Origin: Phytophthora colocasiae
Lineage: Eukaryota; Oomycota; Peronosporomycetes; Peronosporales; Peronosporaceae
NCBI GenBank assembly: GCA_018806915.1
Contig: JAGKQI010000090.1
Coordinates: 2,728,001-2,792,000, forward strand
Direction: 5' to 3'
DNA length: 64,000 nucleotides
Shown: piece after piece, positions 1 to 9,880 of the stretch
How the letters are laid out: every line of letters begins with the position of its first letter
How positions within the stretch are numbered: the first letter of the stretch is position 1
Notes under the pieces: generated by a model
Databases searched by the model: none
Told to the model about the DNA's origin: nothing
Seen by the model: the letters and a program-made list of their open reading frames with translations, nothing else
Program-made: the position numbers and the translations under genes

Positions 1-478
1 ATCTAAACCCGTCCGGCCCATCTAAATTGAACTTCTTCTCATCCGTGAATAATACGCGTCTCCAAAAGACCCGTTTACCGGCGTAACGCTCCGCAAAGGC
101 TACCCTAGCCTTCTTGTGGTGCGGCTTAATAGCAGGGGTGAGTTTGCGCTTGGCGTACGTGACATAGCGGCTGCTACGTAGTACTCGAAGCACAGTAGAC
201 TTGCTTGGTTTCGATAGAAGTAGTCCAGAGATCTCTCGGGCAGACAGTTTTCGCACAATGACCAGCCGGATGACGCGCCTGGCCTCCCGGCCGACTATTT
301 TGGGCTTTCTTCCAGTCCTTCGCGTCACTGAAGACGCTTTTCCGCGCTTTAAGTAGTTCCTGATAGCCTTCTCGTCACGCCCAATGAGCCTACCGATCTC
401 CCGGTTGCTCCTCCCGCCTCTAAGGTGCTCGTTTATTGCTACACACTCCTCCTCGGTTAGCTGCTTGCCTCGTGGCAT
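1..478 (-). CDS. Tc1/mariner-like transposase, N-terminal part
   Basis: Open frame from ATG at 478 to the window edge, 159 residues without a stop. The first 110 residues are a helix-turn-helix DNA-binding region: it begins MPRGKQLTEEECVAINEHL and contains RSNREIGRLIGRDEKAIRNY, typical of the paired-like domain of Tc1 transposases. The last visible residues, RVLFTDEKKFNLDGPDG, carry the first catalytic aspartate of the DDE domain. The remaining catalytic residues lie outside the window. The role is cut-and-paste transposition in the nucleus. No frameshift is seen in the visible part. Confidence 0.85.
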   Translation of the reverse strand, partial: MPRGKQLTEEECVAINEHLRGGRSNREIGRLIGRDEKAIRNYLKRGKASSVTRRTGRKPKIVGREARRVIRLVIVRKLSAREISGLLLSKPSKSTVLRVLRSSRYVTYAKRKLTPAIKPHHKKARVAFAERYAGKRVFWRRVLFTDEKKFNLDGPDGFR

Positions 479-607
479 CGTTCTTCACTTCTGTGCGAAT
501 CTAAGAACAGATTCAAAAAGGTCTTTCAAAAAGCTTTCTACAGGTCTCATTTATTTCGTATATAACCATTCCAATTTTGCTTTTTACCCGACTGAACTTT
601 ATAACTC

Positions 608-804
608 CGAGTGCGGCTATAATTTTGATCCGACCTAAAAATAGATTTTGTGCCTCCGCTCGAAGCCTTCTTGGAATTTGTCACCTTCGCTTGCTGTATC
701 TATTCATTTTACACGACTTTGAGACCCTCAGGTAGCTACACGTTCTTGGTTCTCTACGAAATAGACCCACTTGTCGAGTGCGGCTATAATTTCGGCGCGC
801 ACTG
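608..804. repeat. Direct repeats in Tc1 terminus (IR/DR-like)
   Basis: The 18-bp sequence cgagtgcggctataattt occurs at 608-625 and again at 775-792 in the same orientation. The outer copy runs into the element end at 804. By analogy with Sleeping Beauty-type elements these could be inner and outer transposase binding sites; the binding role is inference. Confidence 0.6.
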
Positions 805-817
805 TACATCACTCTGC

Positions 818-940
818 ATCGTCTCCTTTTCACTCGTCCTTACCACGGCAACTCAATGCTGAGAATCGTGAGGTCTGCATTCAGGAACTTGCCAGTGTCC
901 TTGATCGTCACTTTCGAGACGATATCGGCGATCTCGGGAA
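818..940 (-). pseudogene. 3' fragment of the SDR gene (fifth copy)
   Basis: Read on the minus strand, this stretch encodes the last 32 or so residues of the short-chain dehydrogenase/reductase found in tandem at 42035-46217. It includes DIVSKVTIKDTGKFLNAD and ends IELPW before the stop at 839-841. The sequence has diverged from the array copies and homology is lost upstream of about 940, so only the C-terminal tail remains. It lies directly beside the Tc1 terminus and its TA at 805-806. It is a relic, not a gene. Confidence 0.85.
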
Positions 941-1035
941 ATTACATGTGGGGACAAGTTTCATCGACGTTTGGGACGTAAAACAGTGCAGAGTAGGAGA
1001 AAAAAAGTTTTGAACAGTTGGAGAGCAAGAGCTAA

Positions 1036-1656
1036 CTCGTACGTTGGCTATTTGTTCAGAGTCCAACGTTGCTGCAGAAGGTTTTGGTACAGGAATGGCA
1101 TTCAAAGCAGGAGTGGTTGGATGAAGCGTTGGCTACGAAAAGAACCAAGACTTTTTTGCAATGGAAGGAGGCGGCCAAAGCTGCTAGGAAGGAGAGACGG
1201 AAGAAGGAAGGACAGGAAAGAGGGCAGGAGAAAGTGGCGAGGAAAGTGAAACGAGAATTGGAAGCAGCACAGAAGATAAAGGAGGAAAAACGTGTAGTGA
1301 AGGATAACGTAAAGGAAGAGGACTGTAAATCGTCAAGTGTGGCTCAGCCTGAGCAGTCACAGCAAGGCCAGAAGCGGAAAATAGAGCAACAGCCATCACA
1401 GAAGAAGAATAATAAAAGCAAAAACAAGAAGCGGCGCAACTACTTCAGAAGTAGATCACAAATACAACGAATCGTTCCATTTGCATTTGTAGCAATTGAA
1501 CTGTACCGGGCACCTGCACTCGCGATTCGCGAAAACTCCAAGAAAGGTGGCATACGGATGCAACCATCACTTGATGTTTCAACAACCTCTAATTCGACAA
1601 GTATTGGTTTTAGTATGCCATTCTACAAAGTTTCAAGAAAGCAAAGAAGCGCGAAG
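1036..1656 (+). pseudogene. Lysine-rich open stretch upstream of Crinkler, unrecognised
   Basis: An open frame of about 200 codons runs in phase into the Crinkler gene but has no ATG before 1558. The first 150 residues are very rich in Lys, Glu and Arg (for example KAARKERRKKEGQERGQEK), predict as charged helix or coiled coil, and look nuclear. Crinklers begin only a few residues before their ubiquitin-like N-terminal domain, so this part probably belongs to another, truncated gene, possibly a 3' exon. An in-frame ATG at 1558 could in principle extend the Crinkler N-terminus. No domain is recognised. Confidence 0.35.
1618..1636 (+). promoter_or_regulatory. Oomycete Initiator-like element before Crinkler
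   Basis: CCATTCT at 1618-1624 fits the oomycete Initiator YCAYTYY and is followed by AAAGTTTCA, close to the flanking promoter region motif of oomycete genes. It lies 39 nt upstream of the ATG at 1657, the usual distance. Motif match only; no transcription start is known. Confidence 0.5.
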
Positions 1657-3480
1657 ATGGAAGAAGACGCGATGGCAGCTCAAGAGAACCGCATTGTGGT
1701 GGTAAACTGTATCGTCGTTGGCGTACGCGGACGGCCGGTCAGCTTAAGCACCAAGTTGAATGCATTGGTGGGGACCTTGAGCGCGCCAATAAAGGAAGCG
1801 TACAAATCAGAACTGAAGGACGTTGATCAAGGCGAGCTGCTGCTTTTTGAGGCCAAGAAGGCGGATGGCACGTGGCTGTCTGCTGATCCTGCTTTTAAAG
1901 AAACCCTGCAGGCTATGCTAAGTGGCGATGCTCCTGCCGAGATCAAGGACATCATTGGAGACGACAGGACGTCATTTACGGGACTGGAAACAATCGCAGA
2001 CGCTCTCGGTAAAGACCTCCCATCAGGTTACTTGCACCTACTAGTGAAGCCCCCTTGGCTAGTGCAGCAGCGTCGAGCGGCTATTACCATCGATATACCG
2101 CAAGTCAACTGGACTATCGCTCCTGAATCGTGCCCTCAACTCGTCGTTAGAGATGACGATCAACTGATTGAATTGCCACCATCTTGCGTCAGTGGTACCG
2201 GAATTGGTCGCCCTGATCAGGCGCTGATCCTCTATCGTCGGCCACCTCTGGTGAAGCAATGGAATGAGATGAACAGGTGCTCAATCCAAACGTATGCGCG
2301 TCTTTGGGTTGTTGGTCCACCTGGAACGGGAAAGTCGTGCGCAGCGTTCGCCTTCGCTTGCTCACTTGATCGATCGCGCTGGGACGTGATTTGGATTCAT
2401 TACTCGCGAATTCAAGAACATTTTAATTGTGTTTGGCTTCAGGGTAATCAGAAAGCGGTTTGTATCCTGCAGGAGAAAGCGATAGAGCGTGATCTGGCAG
2501 CAATCTTGGAATCGACGTCTCAGACAAGGAAAACGATTGTATTCCTGGATGGGTATGTCAATTCATCTGCAGCTATAGAGGCAGCTCATCTCAGGTGCCT
2601 ACGTTGGCATCAACAAGACAAAATCAAGCATCGATTGGTGTGTGTTTGCTCCATGGTTTCTGTCGGAAAAGAATATCGTCCAGAACTCTACGATCCGATT
2701 CCGGCGAAAGTGGATGAGGAGTCACGGGACTGTGAAATGGAGGATGTGGAGATGTCGGCTGGAGCATTACACAATCTGGAGGTGGTACGTGAACAGGAGC
2801 TGTTTGAGCTGACGTCATGGTGCTTTGATGATTACAAGAAGGCAGTCCTCAACGACGATTTCTTTCGTAATGTAGTGGACATGTTTCCTACACAGTCTCC
2901 TACACAGTCTGATCCAGAAAAGGAAGCGACGGAGCGAACCAAGTTGTTACAAGAGAAATACTTTATTGCCGGTGGAAGCGCTAGACTCATGTTCGAAGCT
3001 TCAACAGCTATGGCGATTGAAGAACTTGACAACGCAATCGCGGAAGCACCAGACCTGGTACCTTACCTTCGAGGCTACGTTGGCGACTCATTATCACCAA
3101 AGTATGGTGCTGTCAGCCTTTTATTTGCTCGGTATGAGAGTTCCGACGTTCGATTGGTGAGCGAATACGTCGTGCGTCACTTTGCAACGGTGATGGGTCC
3201 GCATCTAGTAGAGAATTTCGTGAGGGCTTGCAATGTGTATCCATCCACGGGTGGTATTATCCTCGAAGCTTGGTTTTTTGCTCAGCTCAGCCATAATGGT
3301 CTAACGTGGAGCGTGTATGTGGAATCGACATTACAATGTGGCGAATGGAAGAGATCAAGCATCGTATTTTTCGATCCAGAGAAGTATCCGATTGGTATTT
3401 CATTGGATGTTCCGAAGTGGATGGCTCCAGTCAAGTGGAACCAAGGTGGATACGACGCTGTTTTTGTCGACAAAGCAGTA
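1657..3480 (+). pseudogene. Crinkler (CRN) effector, 5' part, interrupted by transposon
   Basis: Crinklers are oomycete effectors that act inside plant host cells, mostly in the nucleus. From the ATG at 1657, residues 12-135 form the ubiquitin-like N-terminal domain, with LLLFEAK at 61-67 in the place of the LFLAK motif and HLLVKPP near 127-133 in the place of HVLVVVP. A P-loop NTPase follows, with Walker A GPPGTGKS at about 220-227 and a Walker B-like FLDG. The frame continues to the start of a PD-(D/E)XK nuclease-like domain (YDAVFVD) and breaks at residue 608, where a 2661-bp element is inserted at a TA. The remainder of the gene lies at 6144-6461, in the same phase. No classic signal peptide is visible. 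The 1657 start was chosen from the Initiator spacing and family N-terminus; 1672 is an alternative. Confidence 0.82.
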
Positions 3481-3641
3481 TTGTGCGTTTCATTCAAATT
3501 TCCATTGGGCGGTTCATCGAATCGCCTGTCCGAACCGACCGCTGAATCGCCCCCCTACTATAAAGAGTTGCATTTTCAAGGTTCACCTGTTGAAAGGCAT
3601 TGCACTTTATCAGTCTCGCACGAGAAGCACAGGGAGTCGCG

Positions 3642-4925
3642 ATGGCGAGCTCTGCGGACGAGAACTTCCCGGATAGCGACAGCTCTGGGGTTGGTTCTTC
3701 TCAACTGGATCAAGTGCGCAGACATGCTAACCATCAAGTACACCCCTATCATGCGCGTAGCCGTACAAGGAGGTCCTTGCGTGACCAGTTGAGTCCCGAG
3801 AGTATCCAGCTCGCTCAAAATTCGCCATCTCCAGCCAGTTCTGACCCTCGATCGAGTCCAGCGAGAACTCCTCCCCCCAGAACACCTCCCCCAAGACGGT
3901 CTCCCCGTTTGGACCAGCTCGGATCAGCTGGCACTGACACCGCCACCTCAAGCACGTTGACCCAGAGGATGACGTCTGAGCGCAGATCGCCACGTCTGGC
4001 TCAGCGAAATAGCTGCAGCTCTGGTGGCACGAGCGCGTCAGGTGGCGCTAATTTGTATCGCCTGGTTGTCTCGCCAATAATAAAACAGACTGTGAGCCAG
4101 CGCAACACGTCAGGACAAAAAGCTGGTGGTGTTTGCTGTTGAAGGCTCCACATTCAGCGTCATGATCAAGACGCTTTGGGATAAATACCGTGAATATATG
4201 AAGGGCAGAGCAGTCGAGGTAGATGGTGAATGGTCTATTTGCGATCCTGACCCAAGCGAATGGGTCCATATGATGCAGTTCAAGGGTCCACGTCATCTCG
4301 TTGACAGCAATAAGACAGAAAATGCTTGGAATTCGTGGATGACGAGTGAAACGGTCAAAAGAAATGGCGTAAAGTTGTTGATTTACGAATACGGCAGCAA
4401 CATAACGACACAGCCTGTGCAGACTGCCTTTAAAAGAGCGTGCATTGATCCGCAGTCTACGGATCGAGCTGGAGCAGTTAGCGAAGCAATTTTGCAGGAA
4501 GTGGCGGGCCGTTTACAGCAGAAATGGGCTTCAACATTTCAGGAGCGGCCATTGTATGGAGAATGTGGGCAAATCACATTGTTCGTGATCTTAATCGCTC
4601 TACTTGGGATGCACGCATTGACCAGCCTCCACCAGCTCAATATGCGCGCTTTCTTAGCCCATCTGAATCACGGCTAGAGCAGCAAATATCGGGAATGTCG
4701 CGTTCAGCCAATTTGGCACTGGATTGTGTGAATGCGGCAATTGTCGCAAATGACCAGCTAATTCATGACTGGGATGCATTTGGTGCAAAACTTAAGGAAA
4801 ACAGCAGATGTCTTCAAGCACGCAAAGCCGTCATTGATGGTTTTATCAATAATGTGCTGCCACCACAGGATGTAGATGACCCCATTGAAAGAATCGAGAA
4901 TATCCCTGATCTGGACCACGAGTAA
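3642..4925 (+). pseudogene. Passenger gene of the Tc1-like element, unknown family
   Basis: A start at 3642 opens a Ser/Pro/Arg-rich, apparently disordered N-terminus containing repeated RTPPP and RRSPRL motifs. The following region is conserved-looking and globular (WDKYREYMKGRAVEV, KLLIYEYGSN, ILQEVAGRLQQKW, then AIVWRMWANHIVRDLNRSTW). It ends in an acidic tail, IENIPDLDHE, with the stop at 4925. The frame breaks near 4118, at an AAAAA run, and near 4545. I do not recognise the family; a related EYGSQIRDP motif appears at about 13220-13260. It sits wholly inside the transposon beside its transposase, so it may be a passenger or an accessory transposition factor. Confidence 0.6.
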
Positions 4926-4931
4926 GATTTC

Positions 4932-6032
4932 CTAGCGACGCCTAACAACGAAATCCAAATTGTCATCTTCTAACGTATTTATTTCATCGTCGTCGTGCGT
5001 TCTGGACTGTAACCTATCCTCTTTCGCTAGTTGAACAAGAGGATTAAAGTAACCTTGTACAGACCACCCGCAGTGCTCAAATACTTTGGACATATTGTAT
5101 CCGGCAAAACGTGAGAACGTCTCGACAACAAAGGGCGTCAGAGCCTTAGAACTTGCTTCCTTGTAGTGTCTTTGAAATGCTTTCTTAACGTATCCAAACA
5201 GGTATTCGATAGGATTGAAAAATGGGCAGTAAGCAGGAAGAAAAATAGGGACCACACCAATACTTCTAAGAAAATGAACAATCTCAGGGTGGCGGTGAAT
5301 TCCAGCTCCGTCTAAAATCCAAACCGAGTTTGGGCCAGGGTACAATCGAACTCCACCTTGCTTAGAAAACGCAAAATGGCGGCAGCATTCTACAAATTTC
5401 ACTCGATCAAAGGTTCCTTCAGTGTCGTAATAGTCAATGAAGCCATTCACACCTGCGAAAGCCAGAACAGATACACGTTCTTTCCTCTGATATTCACCAC
5501 GAATAGCCACTGTTTTTCCCCGCATAGAATAACCACGACGCCTTATCATTCCTCTGTTATCAAACGAAACTTCGTCTAAGAAAACAATGTTTTGGTGTGT
5601 CCAATCCACGTGATGTAACTCATCAACAAAGCGAAATATGTCCTTTTCCTTTATGTGTAAAGCACGACGCTCCAAAACTTTCCAGGTAAGGCCAACATCA
5701 TGAATTATTCTCCAGACTGACGCCTTCGAGATAGGTGTGTGGTGTGTTTGAATGAAAGCGGCTCGGGCTTCGTCCAGATAAGCAAGTGGCTGCTGCTGAT
5801 AGTACTGGTACAGCCATTTGCGCTGGGCCTCCGTGAACTTTTTATCAGCTGTATGCGCTCGTCTAAATGTACCTGTTGATTCGTACACATGAATCCAATT
5901 TCCGATAGTCTTAATATCCTTGTGGTAAACATGCGCGAGCTCCTTTCTCGATATACCAAGGTTGTAGTATCCATATAAACAGTGAAAGACCGTGTTGGGG
6001 TGCGCGTGCTGCGTTGTCACGGCGGCTTCCAT
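4932..6032 (-). CDS. DDE_3-type (Tc1/IS630) transposase
   Basis: Intact 366-residue frame; the first ATG is at 6032. The N-terminal third is helix-turn-helix-like (GISRKELAHVYHKDIKTIGN). The catalytic core shows the three expected blocks: VFLDEVSFDNRG with the first Asp, VWILDGAGIHRHPEIVHFL with the second Asp, and PAYCPFFNPIEYLFGYVKK with the Glu, spaced as in DD34E enzymes. The C-terminus is acidic. The role is excision and integration of the 2.66-kb element at TA dinucleotides. The open frame and matching termini suggest the element may be fairly young. Confidence 0.9.
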   Translation of the reverse strand: MEAAVTTQHAHPNTVFHCLYGYYNLGISRKELAHVYHKDIKTIGNWIHVYESTGTFRRAHTADKKFTEAQRKWLYQYYQQQPLAYLDEARAAFIQTHHTPISKASVWRIIHDVGLTWKVLERRALHIKEKDIFRFVDELHHVDWTHQNIVFLDEVSFDNRGMIRRRGYSMRGKTVAIRGEYQRKERVSVLAFAGVNGFIDYYDTEGTFDRVKFVECCRHFAFSKQGGVRLYPGPNSVWILDGAGIHRHPEIVHFLRSIGVVPIFLPAYCPFFNPIEYLFGYVKKAFQRHYKEASSKALTPFVVETFSRFAGYNMSKVFEHCGWSVQGYFNPLVQLAKEDRLQSRTHDDDEINTLEDDNLDFVVRRR

Positions 6033-6143
6033 CGTACTCCACCCTGTCAGCGACGCTCGAATCCTTCTAACAGACCTGGGGTCGATTGCCCCCAAAGGTC
6101 GCGAATCGGCCCACTTTTGGAAATTTGGCTGAAATCAACAATA

Positions 6144-6461
6144 CAACTGGTCCGATTTGTTCAAGTAACGCGTGCTGAGTGCCATACGTTTGATGAGACA
6201 TACTATACGGACCTCTTGAACAGACTTGTCGCTGGCGATCTGAACCAAGTTGCTGTGGTTGAAATGTGTTTTGTCGTCCCAATGGCTCGGCTGGAAACGT
6301 TCAGGTTACCAGTGAGCACGGAAGACTTCAAGAAGATCGTTGTGGAAGTTGCTTCGTCGCCATCGCGAGCTACTCGGAGTCATCCTGATCAAACATTCAA
6401 AGCTTGCAGTACAAACGTCATTGCCATCGGAGTTGACAATGAAATTACCAACCACTATTGA
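6144..6461 (+). pseudogene. Crinkler, 3' part after transposon
   Basis: This is the C-terminal part of the PD-(D/E)XK nuclease-like domain of the Crinkler that begins at 1657. The first residues, QLVRFVQVTRAECHTFD, match the strand-strand-QxT/K core of this domain class in Crinklers. The frame continues through VEMCFVVPMARLETFRLP to a stop at 6461. An AATAAA lies downstream at about 6572. Without the transposon the gene would be about 713 codons. As it stands the C-terminal domain cannot be made from the upstream start. Confidence 0.8.
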
Positions 6462-6880
6462 TCGCAAGTTGGCTAGTCGACAATGCAAGGCAAAATCTGT
6501 TCTGCCCGGCATATTTTTAGCCAATCCGATCACACCAACAGATTATTCTTATTTTTAACAGATTCCTCAATAAATTAAGGCAGGTGTTATTGTCCATGTT
6601 TTTTTATCCGGGTTAGGTTAATATCCATAGGGCGCCTTCCACAACCGGTAGAAAACGTTTTATCGAAGGATTTTTAATGGATGTTTTAATGCTAGGGTTC
6701 GGGGACACAGACTACCTTCAAAGTCCTACCAAAACCCCTCATTAAGCCGTTTGCTTTAGTCGCAGTTATCTGTCCCATCTCCATAATGGGTAACACGAAA
6801 AGAGTCAATTAGTTCAGGACAAGTTTGACAGGCGTATCTTCAGAGGGCGCGAACCACATTTCCAGAGTGAGAAGATCGCC

Positions 6881-8159
6881 ATGCACGAAGCTGCGTTGAT
6901 GGTGGCGGCATCGTCGCATTTGAAGGTGCGAAAACGAGTTGCTTCTGCCCTGAAGGAGCTGCGCCGGAGGCTCCATGACGAGATGGTGCGGCATGAGCGC
7001 CGTAGACTGCTACGGGTTCGTCATTACGCCACACTCGACTGTATTACCGCTCCCCTTGACTCGGACTGGATGCATCTGTGGCAAAACGGCACGGACGACA
7101 ACATGATTCACTACACCAGTCTAGACAGGTATTCCGGTTTGGTTTGAGTCGTAGGTTGCGAGTACTAACGCTAGACACTCTTCATAGACCCTCATTTCGG
7201 CGGCTGCTAGATCATTTCTCAAGTTTCTTTAAAGTTCCGGGGTATAGTCCCAAGGGGGGCCGACCGCCGTGGCTGCAGTTTAAACATCAGGCTCTCGTCG
7301 TCGTGCTAGTCTTCTACGTTGATTCGCTACACGCTAAGATGGCGTGTATGTTCTTTGGGGCCCCACCAGCCACATTGAGTCGGGTTCACAATGCTGCAGA
7401 GCAGGCCTTGGGAGAAGCCCTGTCGTGCTTTCGTCCAGCTCGCATCTCATGGCCATCCGCAGAACGCCAACGTTGCCTGGCGAAACTCACAGCCCTACGC
7501 GAACCGCTATTGCAGTTCACATGGGGCTTTATAGACGGTAAAAACTTGAAGGTTAGGCGTGTGAATGTTTTTGTCTCGCTGTATAACTAGCTAATACCTC
7601 GTGCTAACAGGTCTCACAGCTCGCTGACACGGACGAGCAGAATGCATATTACAACGGCTGGCTGCACGGGGTATTTGTCACCGGCACGTTATACTTTAGC
7701 TCGGAAGGCTTGATCGTCTGGATCAGGCATAATTGCCCGGGCTCTTGGAATGATGCAGAAAATTGTGTCGACTTTCGGCAAAACTTGTTGAATCCTGCTC
7801 TTTGCCCTGATATGCGTTACGGCGTAGTGGCCGACAGCGCGTTCCCGTGTTCAGGGAGTATGACGGGGCGGATATTGACCCCTCTCAAAGAGGGTGACTT
7901 GGGTCGCCTTCTTCCATCGGTTCGGCAGTCCGCCAAAATAATGTCAGAGGCAATCACATTTATCCGGCAGTCGGCGGAGTGGGGCATGGGCTCTGTGGAG
8001 AAGGTCTTCAAGCGGCTTCTGCTGCCGCTCCCGCCCGACAAAGATAAGCGGGCTCTTCGTCTCGACAATCTGTTTCGACTTTCTAACTTCCGAGTACGAG
8101 CTCTAGAGGTTAGTCAAATCGGGACCACCTACTTCTACGGCGTTGAAGATAATCAGTGA
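6881..8159 (+). CDS. Harbinger-type DDE transposase (3 exons)
   Basis: Exons 6881-7128, 7188-7551 and 7611-8159 give 386 residues in one continuous frame. Both introns are 59 nt with GT-AG ends, and the first has a TACTAAC branch-like site at about 7163. The N-terminus is basic and helical. The DDE_4-type core contains WGFIDGKN (first Asp), VVADSAFP (second Asp) and SAEWGMGSVEK (Glu). Between them lies DEQNAYYNGW, typical of the Harbinger DE-YNGWLH region. No disabling change was seen, so this transposase may be functional. It is transcribed toward the minus-strand Myb gene. Confidence 0.9.
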
Positions 8160-8204
8160 GTAGTGTCGAGTTGAGTAAAGTTAAAAGCAGACGCTGTTAA
8201 CGAC

Positions 8205-9633
8205 TTACTGCTTACGTAGTGAAGCGAAGAGCAGTAGCATCTGCTCATGACGCTTGGCAGATTCCTCTCGCTCCAGACGAAGACGCTCTTCGTGTTGGCG
8301 TCGGCTTTCTTGTCGGTCCTTTTCTCTTTCTTCAGCACGACGGTTTTCGGCCAGCAAACGCTCCTCACGCTCTAGTCTCGCGTCTTCCCTTTCTTGCTTC
8401 CGCTGCGCCTCGGCCGCAGCAAACTCTTCGCGACGAATTCTCTCTCGCTCTTCGCGTTCTTCACGACGTCTCGCATCCGCAGCAGCTGTCTTTCTTTCCG
8501 AGTCATCTCGAAACAACAGCATCATCTCCATGATGTCGTTGTGGCCAGACGACTCGTGGTGTTCAATTACTGCTAAGCTTCTTTCGAGGTCTTGTAGTTT
8601 GCGCGCCGTGCGTACTCTCTTGGTCTTTCCGTATGGTGTGTCGCCGCCTTTCGATGAGGCTTCACTGGAAGCACGCTTGGCCAATTTATCGATGTTGTCT
8701 CGAAACACCCTCAAATCTTGACCCCCCCCAGGCGAGCTGACACGGCCGCCTTCTTTGGGTTCGACTTCTGCTCGGATGCGTCGGCTGCAGCCTTGTCCGG
8801 GTGACGACGTAGCGGCGTCCGTGAAGGACTCGTGACTGTAGGCGTGGGGTCTCTCTGCTTTCCCCTCGGCCGGCCAGCTAAGCTTCGTTTCGGAGTCTGA
8901 GGCGGTGGTTGTTCAATCGAGCCATCCGTCGCTACCGATCCGTCGACCGGCTCGTCCCTGGGCTTCTCCTCGTCAACACATTTCTCGAACCACTCATCGG
9001 ACAGCTCAAGCTCAGCTGCTAGACCGGTATCTACCGTAGTTCCATCCCGCCCCATAACCACTCCTACTACGTGCGGTTGCGACGGAGGAGACTGGAGTGT
9101 CGGTGAAATTGGGTTTTATGACTATCCAGCTCTTGTCTGTCGTTCGGCCGTGGGGGAGTTTCCTCGTCAGCCTCTTCCGAGTCAGACACAGATAGTTCCG
9201 CTTCTCGGCGTGATTTAGCAGCAGCTCTTGTTTCCCCCATCATATTGTCACACTTGGCGCGAGCCGCCTTGGCGACGCGCTTGAGCAGGTCAGGATCGTC
9301 GGAGCCGTCATCCTGGCCATCGTCCATGGTTCGCACTGATGTCGCCTCGTCCAGCTCTTTTTGGGCCAGCTTGGCCATCGCGACATGCACCGGAACAGCC
9401 GCCCGCCCAGTCGGCTTCGGCGTTGCTGCCGTGTCTTTAAACTTCCTCTTGAGTGATTCCTGATCTCGCTCGGGCCATGACTTTGGACGTCCCATGTCAT
9501 ACACCTCCTTCACGCGCCCCCAATGATTTCGGCCGGCAGGCTTCAACTGCTGTACAACCAGGCTCAGCATGAGCACCTCGTCCTTGCTGTAGTTGCGATA
9601 CCCAGACGGTCTTCCCTTCTGCTGCAAGCACAT
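8205..9633 (-). pseudogene. Harbinger Myb/SANT-like accessory protein
   Basis: ATG at 9633. The N-terminal segment (KDEVLMLSLVVQQLKPAGRN with following W and KVYD-like residues) is a Myb/SANT-like trihelix of the sort encoded as the second protein of PIF/Harbinger elements, where it helps DNA binding and nuclear import of the transposase. A middle acidic and Ser-rich part follows. The C-terminal half is a long charged coiled coil, rich in REER and RLERE. The frame changes between about 9070 and 9140, probably at an intron ending CTCCAG, and at the C8 run 8722-8729, where one base restores the downstream frame. The homopolymer break may be decay or an assembly error. Confidence 0.7.
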
Positions 9634-9880
9634 CGGATAACAAGGCGGTTAGTGGAGCACGTCCTCAGTCCCTCTTAAAGTTGGGTAGCACCTTCGACAT
9701 TTCTCCCCTTCGAATCCAAATGGCAAATGCCGCAAGTCAGAACAGTCAAGTTATATATTGAGATCTTCTGCAGTTTCCTATACAAACACTAAGTACTTTG
9801 CTCCAGGTCTCGGTGCCACACACAATCACACCCTCGGCCCCAGGACGAACTCCTGACTTTCAGCCTCGGTCGAGTGTCCT

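Larger units (their letters stand above)
1..804 (-). mobile_element. Tc1/mariner-like element, right end (truncated by window)
   Basis: The element runs off the left edge. Its outer end at 804 reads inward as CAGTGCGCGCCGAAATTATA, and CAGT is the usual Tc1 terminus. It is followed by TA at 805-806, the expected Tc1 target duplication. A second copy of the 18-bp core cgagtgcggctataattt lies inside at 608-625, with the terminal copy at 775-792. This two-site arrangement resembles the IR/DR termini known from some Tc1 elements. The transposase gene starts at 478 on the minus strand, leaving an untranslated leader of about 325 bp. The other end lies outside the window, so completeness cannot be judged. 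Confidence 0.8.
3481..6141. mobile_element. Tc1/IS630-type element (2661 bp) inserted in Crinkler
   Basis: The element is flanked by TA at 3479-3480 and 6142-6143. Its ends are imperfect inverted repeats: left TTGTGCGTTTCATTCAAATT, right end read inward TTGTTGATTTCAGCCAAATT, with similarity continuing into a GGGC block. It carries a plus-strand passenger gene (3642-4925) and a minus-strand DD34E-type transposase (4932-6032) arranged tail to tail, 6 bp apart. The Crinkler coding phase is the same on both sides of the insertion, which fixes the boundaries independently of the terminal repeats. Confidence 0.85.

Noticed and set aside
1069..3792. A single 907-residue protein from 1069
   Set aside because: The first codon is TTG, the first 160 residues are unlike any Crinkler N-terminus, and the last 100 residues beyond 3480 are transposon sequence read by chance in frame.
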